Origin: Haemophilus_D parainfluenzae_AD
GTDB taxonomy: Bacteria; Pseudomonadota; Gammaproteobacteria; Enterobacterales; Pasteurellaceae
Strand: one strand, 5' to 3'
Assembly: GCF_001679325.1 (NCBI RefSeq)
Contig: NZ_LZMX01000009.1
DNA: 34,845 nt
Positions within the stretch are counted from its first letter, which is position 1, and the number at the start of each line of letters is the position of its first letter. Below are positions 15,798-24,438 of this stretch, piece after piece. Both the position numbers and the translations under genes were made by a program. Under the pieces are notes generated by a model. It made no database searches. It saw only the letters and a program-made list of their open reading frames with translations, and was not told the DNA's origin.

Positions 15798-16721
15798 TTA
15801 CTCCACAATCTGTGAAGACACCATCACTTTAAGCGTCCCTTTCAACCAATTGCTTGTACCATTGATAATGTCGGCTTCTACTAATTTTTTTGCGGCATAC
15901 TCAAGAGAAGGTGGCACTAACAACACATTCGGTCGAATGTTCAATAATTTACCGCCATCGCCTTTTAAGGATTTCATTTTTGCCAACACGCCCATTAAGA
16001 CATCTTCAGTTAATTCGCTGTCTTCTACACGGTGAGCAAGTTGCCAGAATGCAAAACCTGCATTACCACGCGCACGCACACCCCAAATATAGGTATCTTC
16101 CATAAATACCGTATCAGATTTAGACGGATCAAATTTCGTCTCAATTTCAGGGGTTAAGCGTTCTTGCCAAATAAACGGCTTCACGGCATTCGTCGTATCC
16201 AACAAATAAAACGCTGGTTTTCCTGCTGCACTGCCTTTGGTAATATTACTTTGAGTGGTTTGATTGCCTGTGCCATCGACTTCCGCAAAAACAGGATGAT
16301 CGTCATCAAAGAAATTCTGCCCGTCATAGCAAAGGGTGCTTTTACCTTGTTTAATTAAGCCAAATACTAAATCATCAGGTAATTCCGCCGCACTTTGTCC
16401 CATTTGTTTTACCATCGGACTAAATAAGCCAACCTGGTCGTCTTCAATATTGGTGCGAGGGATAGCAACAGTGCTTTCAAACAACTTATTCGATACTTGC
16501 ATACCTTGCGCTTGCATTTTGCGTAAACGACGTTTACCCACCCATTCTTGCAATTTTGGGAAATGCCCTAACCAACCATAAGTATTGGTTTCGGTAGAAC
16601 TTGCAATCTTCATAGCAATTTCTGACCATTGAGGATTAATCACGTTTAAACCGCTTGCAAAGTCTTTTTTAAAGGCTTCATCAAGAGCTTTTAAAAGTTC
16701 CGATTTTTTGAATTTATCCAT
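15798..16721 (-). CDS. Major capsid protein gpT (gp34)
   Basis: 307 residues of the Mu gpT family, which folds as HK97-type capsid subunit. MDKFKKSELLKALDEAFKKDFASG starts it; NTYGWLGHFPKLQEWVGKRRLR (about residues 46-67) and NVLLVPPSLEYAAKKLV (about 265-281) are characteristic. The ATG overlaps the protease stop by one base, with AAGGAG upstream. Strong expression is expected, and a hairpin follows the gene. Confidence 0.92.
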   Translation of the reverse strand: MDKFKKSELLKALDEAFKKDFASGLNVINPQWSEIAMKIASSTETNTYGWLGHFPKLQEWVGKRRLRKMQAQGMQVSNKLFESTVAIPRTNIEDDQVGLFSPMVKQMGQSAAELPDDLVFGLIKQGKSTLCYDGQNFFDDDHPVFAEVDGTGNQTTQSNITKGSAAGKPAFYLLDTTNAVKPFIWQERLTPEIETKFDPSKSDTVFMEDTYIWGVRARGNAGFAFWQLAHRVEDSELTEDVLMGVLAKMKSLKGDGGKLLNIRPNVLLVPPSLEYAAKKLVEADIINGTSNWLKGTLKVMVSSQIVE

Positions 16722-17266
16722 TATTTTTGCTCCTTATAGGTTGCCATATAATCTTTTTCGCTTAAGCCTAACGCTTTTGCTGCCGCACTCTCTGCCGCAC
16801 TTAACGCTGCCACTTTCTGCTCTGGGGCGCCTTTTGCTTGTGGCTCACCACTTAGTGCGGCCATTGCAGGTGCTTTTTCTAAGTAAGCACTTAATGCTTC
16901 AACAGATAAACTTTGCGCCCAATCTTTTAATGCAGGAGCCAGTTTGCCTTGCGATAATGCCGCTGTGATTAATGCCTCTTTCTTGTCTGCTTCTACAGAT
17001 GTTTTAAGCGCATTAAAATCAGCCTGTAATGCGGCAACCTGTTCCACCGGCACGAATTTAGCTGGGTCAGGTTTGCCTGCCTGCGCAGTGAGTGCTGCTA
17101 CAGATTGTTCTTTTTCTGCTAATTTGGCATACACATTTAACAGTGCGACTGGACTATCGCCTTTAGCAGCAGAAAGTGCGGTCACTTTTTCGGTAATTTC
17201 CGCTTCGCTGGCGTCTGCTTTTAATGCAAGCAACGCGCACAAGGCGGCTTGTAATTTTTTGTCCAT
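16721..17266 (-). CDS. Internal-start scaffold protein (gpZ-like)
   Basis: In Mu the 3' part of gene I is also translated alone as the scaffold gpZ. Here an in-frame ATG at codon 168 (MDKKLQAALCALLALKADAS) is preceded by AAGGA about 10 bp upstream, and the region after it is Ala/Lys/Glu-rich and helical, as scaffolds are. Inferred from this start site and from Mu; 181 residues. Confidence 0.6.
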   Translation of the reverse strand: MDKKLQAALCALLALKADASEAEITEKVTALSAAKGDSPVALLNVYAKLAEKEQSVAALTAQAGKPDPAKFVPVEQVAALQADFNALKTSVEADKKEALITAALSQGKLAPALKDWAQSLSVEALSAYLEKAPAMAALSGEPQAKGAPEQKVAALSAAESAAAKALGLSEKDYMATYKEQK

Positions 17267-17767
17267 TGCTGGCTTTTCCTTTTGTTGATTTAAAAGTTGC
17301 ACACTGGCGGAAACCATTACTTCGTCCATGCCGTCTAAAGCTGGGTTGTTAGTCAGTGCAGCGTGAAAGATTTTGCGAACATAACCATTCGTGTCATAAG
17401 CAAACACGGCAGAGATATAACGATATTCGCCATTTTTGATGTATTCCGCAGCTTTGTCCGTCCAACGGACATCGGCAAAAATTCCTTGTGGGTTAAAATA
17501 GAGATATTCCATCCAACCTGCGCTAGGCGCCTCTTTGCCGTTTTGCTGGGAATGTAAGATTTGGTGTTCGTAGTCAATGGGTAGGGGATTTTTCTGACTG
17601 TTAGCTAATGCCACAACATCAGCCCCGTTCGTATCGGTTACATACCATGCCTCCACATCTGTCGGTCTGCCGTCAGTAGCTCTAAATTTGCCATAAGGCA
17701 AAAGCTGGATGCGTCCATACTTCGCTTTGTCAATTTCAAAACTACAAGCGGCAACTGTTAATTTCAT
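16721..17767 (-). CDS. Head maturation protease gpI (gp32)
   Basis: 348 residues. The N-terminal domain (about 1-165) is a Mu-type prohead protease: NPLPIDYEHQILHS (59-72), APSAGWMEYLY and GEYRYISAVFAYD match the family, with H69 probably catalytic. The C-terminal half is scaffold. It cleaves scaffold and head proteins during capsid maturation. It is the first gene after the late promoter at 17803-17849, as in Mu, where PI precedes gene I. GGATGG lies upstream of the ATG. Confidence 0.88.
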   Translation of the reverse strand: MKLTVAACSFEIDKAKYGRIQLLPYGKFRATDGRPTDVEAWYVTDTNGADVVALANSQKNPLPIDYEHQILHSQQNGKEAPSAGWMEYLYFNPQGIFADVRWTDKAAEYIKNGEYRYISAVFAYDTNGYVRKIFHAALTNNPALDGMDEVMVSASVQLLNQQKEKPAMDKKLQAALCALLALKADASEAEITEKVTALSAAKGDSPVALLNVYAKLAEKEQSVAALTAQAGKPDPAKFVPVEQVAALQADFNALKTSVEADKKEALITAALSQGKLAPALKDWAQSLSVEALSAYLEKAPAMAALSGEPQAKGAPEQKVAALSAAESAAAKALGLSEKDYMATYKEQK

Positions 17768-17802
17768 CTGAAACCATCCTTAAAAACTCAATCTAGGATG
17801 AC

Positions 17803-17849
17803 AGAATACTTGATAAGAAAGGGTAAAAAGAGATGAGCGACTTCAGCAC
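17803..17849 (-). promoter_or_regulatory. Late promoter before protease I
   Basis: Box GTGCTGAAGTCGCTC on the minus strand (17849-17835) and, 41 bp from its first base, the -10-like TATTCT (17808-17803). Start of transcription would be near 17796, about 30 bp before the protease ATG. Corresponds in position to Mu PI. The match to the two other copies of the box is 11 of 11 bases in the core. Confidence 0.75.
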
Positions 17850-17928
17850 GGTCACATAATTTCAATTTTTTGAAAGAGTAGATATTGGAGGAATAAAAGA
17901 TTAGATTATAAGAAACAACACAAACCCA

Positions 17929-17967
17929 TTTTAAAACGCTTTAAAACCGTTTTAAAACGTTTTAAAA
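17929..17967. repeat. TTTTAAAACG short tandem repeats in a gene-free stretch
   Basis: Four imperfect copies of TTTTAAAACG in a row, each centred on the palindrome TTTTAAAA. They lie in the roughly 270-bp interval between gpG and protease I (17768-18038), which otherwise holds the late promoter and the gpG terminator; I see no convincing gene there. May bind a host protein or simply be AT-rich spacer. Confidence 0.5.
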
Positions 17968-18004
17968 AATTAAAGATGAAAACTTATACCTTGAAATAAT
18001 AAAA

Positions 18005-18036
18005 CCGCTATACGTGCGATTTAGAACGCTTAGCGG
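18005..18036 (-). terminator. Terminator after gpG
   Basis: Minus-strand hairpin with outer stem CCGCTA / TAGCGG and an inner GCG/CGC pairing, followed by TTTTATTATTTC. It begins 3 bp from the gpG stop codon and separates the lysis-packaging operon from the protease-capsid operon that starts at the late promoter 17803-17849. Confidence 0.75.
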
Positions 18037-18038
18037 AA

Positions 18039-18455
18039 TTATTTAATTAAACGTTGAAAATACGCTTGAATATCTTCCATGATATCCGCTTCATCTTCAG
18101 GTGTTAATTTTAAGAATGGACGAGCAGGAATCGTGGTTTTCCGTCCACGTCCTGCTTTACCGCCGAATTGATGGATCGCTGCATACGGTTCATTCGTTCC
18201 TACAACAGCGGTATCGTTAGTGTAGTCAGACGTGATACTGCCCATCAAATTTTCTGTATCAACCAACGGTGTACCTTGACGATATTTAAGCCCCAACCAT
18301 TTTGGACGACCGCCCACCTCAAAGTTTTGCAGCACCGCCGATTCCATCGTACCTGCAATGCTACGCATTAAAGGCGCACGGTGTGTCGTAGCGTGAGCTA
18401 ATCGCTCAAGCATTGCAGCAACTTCTTGCGCATTATTGATTTCAATTTCGATCAT
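18039..18455 (-). CDS. Virion morphogenesis protein gpG (gp31)
   Basis: 138 residues, MIEIEINNAQEVAAMLERLA onward. Family of Mu gpG and P2 gpS tail completion proteins. AIHQFGGKAGRGRKTTIPARPFLKL (about residues 93-117) is the family signature. The ATG at 18455 was chosen because homologues start with MIxIxI; a GTG at 18500 extends the frame by 15 codons without a better ribosome site. The gene closes its operon, being followed at once by a terminator. Confidence 0.85.
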   Translation of the reverse strand: MIEIEINNAQEVAAMLERLAHATTHRAPLMRSIAGTMESAVLQNFEVGGRPKWLGLKYRQGTPLVDTENLMGSITSDYTNDTAVVGTNEPYAAIHQFGGKAGRGRKTTIPARPFLKLTPEDEADIMEDIQAYFQRLIK

Positions 18456-18598
18456 AATGTTGCTTTTATCTATAAACAGGGGTATATTCAAACTACGCAC
18501 CGTTTGTTGCAGTGAATCTCGGCAACTGCTAAACGAAGGGGTGAAATAGACCTGGGAAATATGTGTGGGGGTGTCCGAGTCCCACCTGATGGTGCGTG

Positions 18599-19870
18599 TT
18601 AATCTCGTCTAAATGATTGCAAGTAAATCTCTTTCGATTTATCTAATACTTTAATCACAGCCATATATTTTTTCCCATCAATCGTTTTATAAAATTCAAA
18701 GTGCTTATCTTTGCTTGATTTGATTTCATCTGGTGTAAAAAGAACATCGGGTAATTGGTCATAAGCCTCAATACCAAATTGACCGAAACGGTGCATAATT
18801 TGTTTCACCATTGAATCATCTGAAAGCCAGACTGTTTTTAGCTCTGTACCAATAACTTTCCTTGTATCATCATTCAATACACCAGCAGCGAATTTAAAAT
18901 TTTTTGAATATTGATCTCGTAATCCCTGTAAAAAGCTCTCACGTGCTTGTCTTCCTTTTATAGCTTGATAACTCGGGATATAAGGCTCTAAAAAATCAGA
19001 TAATCTAGCATAATCCAACTTAAATTCAGCCCCTTTCATCTCCACTTTCGCAAACTCATGCGCCAGCTTTTCCGGATACAGATCCAAGTTCGGCTTATAC
19101 GCAATACGCCCTACATTGTAATCAAAGCCTTTATCCGTCACGCGTACCGTGCCATCAGGTAATTTAAACCCTACCGTCTTTTCTCTATTACCTTGTTTAT
19201 CCGCAGGGCGTTCCACCTCTACCAAAAATTCCGAGCTATCGTCAGGCTTATCCATGCCACGACGTTTCAAATCTCTTTCACCTAATGCAATCACCGTACA
19301 GCGACAATTAAACCCATTGGGTGGATAGAAGGTTGCCCAGAACGGATCATCATAACGATACACCTTACCGCTTAATGCTAAATGGGCAGGACGAGTACGC
19401 GCATCACCCACGGCAGAATATTGCCAATAAGGGCGATTATCCACGTTATCACGCAAGCGTTGATAACGCGCAGCCGAATAAGCTGACTGCATATTGACAC
19501 GATAAATCGTATTTAACCGACGCGGCGTGCCAAAATATTCCCCCGTTTTGGGATCTGCCAATAAATGCCCATCAATACCACGAATAGACGGTTCTTTCCC
19601 AAAAATCCAGCCTTTACGTTCAAATTCACTTACCAGTTCTTTTTTCCAAGTATGAAAGCCTTTGCCCTCACGCATAGCGGTTTCTAAAGATTGATAAATA
19701 TCCTTTGTCATATCAAGACTGGTTAGGCGCGCAATCGTCGTGGCACGTGCCAATGCGCTATCATGTATTTCTTTTACTAATACCTTACTGGCAAGCATTT
19801 TCTTTTGGCGTAAAAACTCAATGGCTTGTTTTGGTTCTACGCCAATGGCAAACTTAGGTGCGCTCGGCAT
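18599..19870 (-). CDS. Head morphogenesis protein gpF (gp30) with possible nuclease-like tail
   Basis: 423 residues. The N-terminal half is the Mu F domain (SPP1 gp7-like minor head protein): RLNTIYRVNMQSAYSAARYQ and YSAVGDARTRPAHLALSG, then FNCRCTVIAL (about residues 187-196). The last 100 residues differ from Mu gpF: GTELKTVWLSDDSMVKQIMH, LPDVLFTPDEI and GKKYMAVIKVLDKSKEIYLQ resemble the Barnase/EndoU/ColicinE5/RelE-like nuclease domains found fused to phage F proteins. Such a domain may be injected to act on host RNA or rival phages. The domain call is from memory of patterns. The gene overlaps the portal gene by 17 bp, with GGAG before its ATG. Confidence 0.85.
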   Translation of the reverse strand: MPSAPKFAIGVEPKQAIEFLRQKKMLASKVLVKEIHDSALARATTIARLTSLDMTKDIYQSLETAMREGKGFHTWKKELVSEFERKGWIFGKEPSIRGIDGHLLADPKTGEYFGTPRRLNTIYRVNMQSAYSAARYQRLRDNVDNRPYWQYSAVGDARTRPAHLALSGKVYRYDDPFWATFYPPNGFNCRCTVIALGERDLKRRGMDKPDDSSEFLVEVERPADKQGNREKTVGFKLPDGTVRVTDKGFDYNVGRIAYKPNLDLYPEKLAHEFAKVEMKGAEFKLDYARLSDFLEPYIPSYQAIKGRQARESFLQGLRDQYSKNFKFAAGVLNDDTRKVIGTELKTVWLSDDSMVKQIMHRFGQFGIEAYDQLPDVLFTPDEIKSSKDKHFEFYKTIDGKKYMAVIKVLDKSKEIYLQSFRRD

Positions 19871-21476
19871 TGGCAGCTCCTAATAAATCAGCTAAAAATA
19901 CCGCACTTGCCAAATAGGCCTGATGGCTTTCACTGGTTAAATCAGGATAAAGTGCGATTAGTTTTTCCTGTGCATCGTCATAGCTTTCACTTGCCATAAC
20001 CACGCCTACAATTTGTTTCATCATAGGATCAAGCTGTTGATTAAAATCTGCATTAACCATTGCATCATCAATCAAACCGTCCAATTCATCTTGTTCATCC
20101 TTTTTACCATTTTTAGCCGACAACGCAGCAGAACGACAACCGCAAGTACAGCCTTCACCGTGGTTAAACACGGCAGAAAGTGCGGTAGTTTTTTCATCCG
20201 TTCTCTCACCTTGCGGAGTGCTTAAAATCAACTCACCTTCCTGCGGTTCAGGAATCCCTAATTTATCCCGCACCCAACTTTCAGAAATCTGTACTCCAAT
20301 GCCCGTAAGTTTAGGGATTGCATCCGCAAATACGGATAAATCTTCATATTCTTTCGTGTCAAACTCAAAATAAGGGACACGATAAGGGGCAATATTAGGA
20401 TCAATATTAATCTGCAAATACGGCAAAATGATTTGTTGAGTGATAGTTTGTGCAATCTGTTTTGCATCACTAATCATCAAATCACGACGTACTTCATTAT
20501 GCACCTTACCTAACGCATTGGTTGAGCTTTTACCATCAGCCCCAGACGTTAAAGTTTGCCCCAAAATCAAACGCGCAATAGATTTTTCGCACCAATCAAC
20601 CATCTGCAAGAATGGATTGTTACCTGATGCGGCTCCAGCACTTGCTACATTGTGAAGTTCAATCTGCATGGATTCAGGCATAATACCTGCTGCATTATGA
20701 CCAATATCTGCAAGTGCACGTAATAGTGTACGTTTTTCACTTGTCGTCGCGCCTGCACCGTATTTACCAATACGAATAGGCATACCATAGAGTTCCAAAA
20801 ACTCAGCAAAGTCACGCACCGAATAATGCTTATACATATAAAGCCATGCCAATGTGCGATACAACCCATCTCGTGCAAGTTGTGTAGAGCGTGATTTATG
20901 GCGATGCACCACCCAGCCGAATGGTCGTAAAGGTTCGCCCATTGGATTAGTTGGTGTACGTAATAACAAATTATCATGCTTATCTAATTTAAACCAAGAC
21001 TGAGGGCAAGGTTTAAAGCCTTTTGGTATCCATTTCCCATCCACTTGCGCCCATTGGATTTCGAGCGCAGAAAAACCATGCCCGACCGCATCCATGAGAT
21101 CCATAAATAAATCTTCAAGGTTAGGATACTGGTAAAATAGCTCGTCAATTTCTGCTTTTAATTTTTCTTCTGCAGGTGTTGCATTACGTGGTTCAACAAT
21201 ACGCCAATCAAGCGTAAGCACTGAACGCTTACGTGTCATTATGTTTGCCGCAATGCTACTGTCTTGCTCTTCAATATCCATAAAAAGCTGATGCTGAGCC
21301 TGAATATCACCATTTTCTGCATCATCTAAAATTTGTTTCAATTTTGATGGTGTGATTTTGGCTGAAGGATGATCGTCTAACACTCGTCCTGTAGCGGTAA
21401 CTTCCGCATCATCAGTTTGCGTAGGCTCTGTCTCATTGCCTTTTAAAAGGTTTTTAAATTTGTCTAACAATCCCAT
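19854..21476 (-). CDS. Portal protein gp29 (DUF935)
   Basis: 540 residues, the usual length for the DUF935 portal of Mu-like phages. It forms the dodecameric ring through which DNA is packaged. DWRIVEPRNATPAEEKLKAE (about residues 91-110), LYGMPIRIGKYGAGATTSEKR and LILGQTLTSGADGKSSTNAL are characteristic. CTCGCRSA near residue 443 is a cysteine cluster (Cys-x-Cys-x-Cys-like). ATG follows AAGGTGA; 9 bp after terminase. Confidence 0.92.
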   Translation of the reverse strand: MGLLDKFKNLLKGNETEPTQTDDAEVTATGRVLDDHPSAKITPSKLKQILDDAENGDIQAQHQLFMDIEEQDSSIAANIMTRKRSVLTLDWRIVEPRNATPAEEKLKAEIDELFYQYPNLEDLFMDLMDAVGHGFSALEIQWAQVDGKWIPKGFKPCPQSWFKLDKHDNLLLRTPTNPMGEPLRPFGWVVHRHKSRSTQLARDGLYRTLAWLYMYKHYSVRDFAEFLELYGMPIRIGKYGAGATTSEKRTLLRALADIGHNAAGIMPESMQIELHNVASAGAASGNNPFLQMVDWCEKSIARLILGQTLTSGADGKSSTNALGKVHNEVRRDLMISDAKQIAQTITQQIILPYLQINIDPNIAPYRVPYFEFDTKEYEDLSVFADAIPKLTGIGVQISESWVRDKLGIPEPQEGELILSTPQGERTDEKTTALSAVFNHGEGCTCGCRSAALSAKNGKKDEQDELDGLIDDAMVNADFNQQLDPMMKQIVGVVMASESYDDAQEKLIALYPDLTSESHQAYLASAVFLADLLGAANAERT

Positions 21477-21485
21477 AAATTCACC

Positions 21486-23126
21486 TTATTGTTTCCACAC
21501 AGAATAAAGATCCGATTCATCTTCATCCCACTCGCTATCATCTAACTCACTAATACTTATCCATTCAATCGCCGCAGAACTACTTACTGCATTACGCCAT
21601 AGCATCTCCAGTGCGTCTGGGCCATCATCATGGTCGGCTTTTGGGAAATGGCGTAACTGAGAAATCAGCGTAGCTTGTGAGCTATGTAATAAAATTAACC
21701 CATTCGCCATGTGTGGCTGTAAACTTTCAATACGAAGCATTTTGTCTGTATTGGGTTTAGTTGCAGTTGCCGGTACGGGAATGCCTCGTTGTGCCGAACG
21801 TTTCACTAACTCGTCTTTCAAGAATTCTTGGAATTGTACGGTTTCAACAAACCAACGCTGACACTGGTATTGTTTCTGCATACGAATCACATCTTCAATG
21901 ATGAGATCAGGTAAGCGCTTTTTAACCTGTGCTTCAATTACATAAAGCTTACCCGTCTCGCGATGATAGCCCCCCACCAAGATGGCTGATGGGTCACGAC
22001 TTGCACCCGCTTTACCTAAAGAGGGGTCTAGCGCGCCGAAATAAACCAATTCACCTGGCAATTCAGTCCAATAAGTCAGCGCATTAGCAAACATCGCATC
22101 ATCACTGCTTAAAGGATCGTTTTGATATTCTGAATCAAAGGTAGCGTGCCCATCACGAGCGCGAATTTTCATCAAGGTTAAGATGGGACGAGCAGCCCAG
22201 CTCACCACTGCGCCTTTATCCATTGCTGATTTATTTTGGGAATAGAAAGCATCAGCCACCGCTTCACCTTCGTTTAAGTAGAAGTCCTCCCACTTATCCC
22301 ATAAGCTCATATCATCAGGCTGACGAATTAAGGCTTTAAATTTTGCTGTTTTCCATGCTTTGCTTGATAAAGTGCGGTTTAACACACTGTCGTAATGAAG
22401 AATAGTCCCGATATACACCACATCTAACTTATCTCCAGCTGCACCTAAAGGAAGCACGGTTTTCTTCAACCAATCATGCAACTTATCACGCTGTTCTGGG
22501 CTACGTACTTGTTCGTCATTTTCAATATCATCCAATACAACCAAATCTGGTCGATATGCACCATGTCGTAAACCACGCAATTTCTTACCAGAACCAGCAA
22601 CTTGTACTTTCTGATTAGCTTTCGTCACAATGGTTGCAGCTTGCCACACACGACCTTGTCCTGCGATTTCAGGAAAGTCTACGCGTAGCCGTTGGTTAAA
22701 TTCCAACTCGACTTTAATTGCTTCAAGCATTGGATAGGCTTGGTCTATACTGTCCATCACAATTAATGCATAACGTTTCTTTTGTGCTACAAGACAATAA
22801 AGTGTGAATAATTGAGAAACGAGAGTTGATTTAGCCTCACCACGTGGCGCGGCAATGGCTAAATGCACTGATGATGGCTGTTGTAACACTTGTGGCAAAT
22901 GCTCAAAAAGATAGTTATGCAACTGTGAACGCGAAGATGAACGCACATAATGCGGAAAGTAATTCGACACAAAAAAGTCATAACCCGAAACAGGATCTAA
23001 CACCTTTTTGCGTCGCTCACTAATGGCAGAAAGGGAATCGTCCCATCCCTCAAACTTCGCCTCGACTTTTTGTCGCAAGCTGTCGGAATAGGCTTTTAAT
23101 TCTGCTAATAACTCTTTATTCTTCAC
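21486..23126 (-). CDS. Terminase large subunit gp28
   Basis: 546 residues. ATPase part with Walker A APRGEAKST (93-101) and Walker B LVVLDDIEND (195-204). C-terminal RNase H-like nuclease with GALDPSLGKAGASRDPSA near residue 350 and DDGPDALEML near 500. It pumps phage DNA into the prohead and cuts host DNA beyond the phage end, as Mu does. The start is GTG at 23126 (GAGG 7 bp upstream), as no ATG in frame fits. Confidence 0.95.
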   Translation of the reverse strand: MKNKELLAELKAYSDSLRQKVEAKFEGWDDSLSAISERRKKVLDPVSGYDFFVSNYFPHYVRSSSRSQLHNYLFEHLPQVLQQPSSVHLAIAAPRGEAKSTLVSQLFTLYCLVAQKKRYALIVMDSIDQAYPMLEAIKVELEFNQRLRVDFPEIAGQGRVWQAATIVTKANQKVQVAGSGKKLRGLRHGAYRPDLVVLDDIENDEQVRSPEQRDKLHDWLKKTVLPLGAAGDKLDVVYIGTILHYDSVLNRTLSSKAWKTAKFKALIRQPDDMSLWDKWEDFYLNEGEAVADAFYSQNKSAMDKGAVVSWAARPILTLMKIRARDGHATFDSEYQNDPLSSDDAMFANALTYWTELPGELVYFGALDPSLGKAGASRDPSAILVGGYHRETGKLYVIEAQVKKRLPDLIIEDVIRMQKQYQCQRWFVETVQFQEFLKDELVKRSAQRGIPVPATATKPNTDKMLRIESLQPHMANGLILLHSSQATLISQLRHFPKADHDDGPDALEMLWRNAVSSSAAIEWISISELDDSEWDEDESDLYSVWKQ

Positions 23127-23215
23127 AATTATCCTCTACACCCATTATACTTCCCATCCTTCATCTGAGATAAATCCATCCCAAGCTTCAGCGGGTGAGC
23201 CGTTTCATCCTTCCA

Positions 23216-23719
23216 TCATGCTTTAAATTCCTTACTTAATGTTTCACCAAATCCATTAAGCAAATCTAAAAAATCACCTGTTAGTTCTGGTTTATTGGTT
23301 TGGATATATTCCCCAAAGAGTTTCACCGTTTTAATCGCAGTAGCTAATTCAGATACTTCAGGTAATAACCGCTTACTGCTTGCGACCATTTTAGAGTAGC
23401 TGTCACCCAAGCCTTGAATCAGTTTTGCTTTCTCACTAACAGGTAAGTCTTCGGTCTTGCGCAACTCATCCATGGTACTTTCAAAATAAAGCACAAAGGT
23501 GGTGAGCATACCACGAGCAACATCCTCAACCTTTCCACTTGCCATTGTTGATGCATCACGCACTTTGTCCCAATTATCGCCGCGAGCTTCGGCTTCACGT
23601 TTCCAGCGTCGAGCAGTGTTATAGGACACTTTGGCTTTTTCTGCGGCTAATTCCAGCGTTAAACAATCAAACACATAATAACGGCGCACATCTGCCTTGG
23701 TTTTTTCATCATGTGCCAT
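23216..23719 (-). CDS. Small terminase subunit (DUF1804, gp27)
   Basis: 167 residues, MAHDEKTKADVRRYYVFDCL. An HTH follows (LTLELAAEKAKVSYNTARRWKREAEARG, about 20-47), then a helical oligomerisation region. DUF1804 proteins hold the small terminase position in Mu-like phages and recognise DNA for packaging. ATG at 23719 has GGAGG 9 bp upstream; the GTG at 23725 is too close to that site. An 89-bp gap separates it from the large subunit. Confidence 0.85.
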   Translation of the reverse strand: MAHDEKTKADVRRYYVFDCLTLELAAEKAKVSYNTARRWKREAEARGDNWDKVRDASTMASGKVEDVARGMLTTFVLYFESTMDELRKTEDLPVSEKAKLIQGLGDSYSKMVASSKRLLPEVSELATAIKTVKLFGEYIQTNKPELTGDFLDLLNGFGETLSKEFKA

Positions 23720-23724
23720 ATTCA

Positions 23725-23991
23725 CTAGCCTCCTAATTTGGCTTTGATTAGCTCAAATCCAACCGATACCAATAAACCGCCCAGACCGCCAACTAAAGCG
23801 GATCGCACACCCAATTTAGCCATACTGTTTTCTACCTTAGCTAAACGGACATCAATATCATCCACACGCCCATCTAAACGGTCGATTTTATGATTGACTG
23901 CACGGGTCAAATCTAAAATCTCATCTAGTTTTGCATTTGTTTGTGCGCTTTCGGTTAATTGCTCTAAGCGTTTCCGATCTCTTGCTGACAT
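23725..23991 (-). CDS. Coiled-coil protein with C-terminal membrane segment
   Basis: 88 residues. Residues 1-57 are charged and coiled-coil (LDLTRAVNHKIDRLDGRVDD), residues 61-80 hydrophobic with Gly (ALVGGLGGLLVSVGFELIKA). Lies between lysis and packaging genes, as small membrane proteins do in FluMu. Function unknown; may join the holin/lysis set. It starts in a TAATG overlap with its upstream neighbour. Confidence 0.7.
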   Translation of the reverse strand: MSARDRKRLEQLTESAQTNAKLDEILDLTRAVNHKIDRLDGRVDDIDVRLAKVENSMAKLGVRSALVGGLGGLLVSVGFELIKAKLGG

Positions 23992-24245
23992 TATTTATCT
24001 GCCTTGTTATCTAATTTTTTCGTAATGGACTGCAATTGCTCAGAAATTGCCCCTAATTTATCTAAAATGCTTTGATTGGTGATACTAGCCACTTCTTTTG
24101 AGACATAATCGCGCTTGACTTCTTTAACTTCGTCATGCAGGCTTTTAAACTCACTGTCTAATTTCTTAAACCACACACCAATAAAGAACACCGCAACAGA
24201 TACCAACCCATTAAAAATCATCATCCCATTAATGTGTACTTCCAT
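23991..24245 (-). CDS. Small membrane protein with coiled coil (DUF2730-like)
   Basis: 84 residues. N-terminal membrane segment (MMIFNGLVSVAVFFIGVWF) then a coiled-coil tail to the C-terminus. Similar to small proteins found in this position in Mu-like phages (DUF2730 type, assigned weakly). ATG at 24245 has GAGG 5 bp upstream; a GTG at 24251 is also possible. It overlaps the o-spanin gene by 17 bp. Confidence 0.7.
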   Translation of the reverse strand: MEVHINGMMIFNGLVSVAVFFIGVWFKKLDSEFKSLHDEVKEVKRDYVSKEVASITNQSILDKLGAISEQLQSITKKLDNKADK

Positions 24246-24438
24246 TTTCACCTCGCTGACAAATAGTTCGATATGTATCGTTATGTACTTTAATTTGACG
24301 CAAGGTTTCTGTCGTATCTTGACGGCTTGCGGAGATCAACGAGAAACCGGCACAGCTTGCATTAATCACGGAGATCCCCTGACTTGTGCAACCCATCAAT
24401 AAGAGTGTCACGGTCAGCATTACGACTGTTTTCTTCAT
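24229..24438 (-). CDS. Rz1-like outer-membrane spanin lipoprotein
   Basis: 69 residues beginning MKKTVVMLTVTLLLMGCTSQ, a type II signal peptide with lipobox LMGC, so the mature protein is a small outer-membrane lipoprotein. Its gene starts inside the preceding gene in another frame (77-bp overlap), the classical embedded Rz/Rz1 arrangement. With the i-spanin it would disrupt the outer membrane at lysis. It lacks the usual Pro-rich body of lambda Rz1. ATG at 24456 (MKREN) in the same frame is less likely as it would spoil the signal peptide. Confidence 0.75.
   Translation of the reverse strand: MKKTVVMLTVTLLLMGCTSQGISVINASCAGFSLISASRQDTTETLRQIKVHNDTYRTICQRGENGSTH

Noticed and set aside
20645..20977. 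110-codon minus-strand frame inside the portal gene and other long frames within tape measure and capsid
   Set aside because: Overlap fully with well-identified genes in another frame, with no ribosome site or family likeness.
23127..23215. Short open stretch between the terminase genes reading GSPAEAWDGFISDEGWEV on the minus strand
   Set aside because: Looks protein-like but is preceded by TGA and has no start; too short to support beyond a possible remnant.
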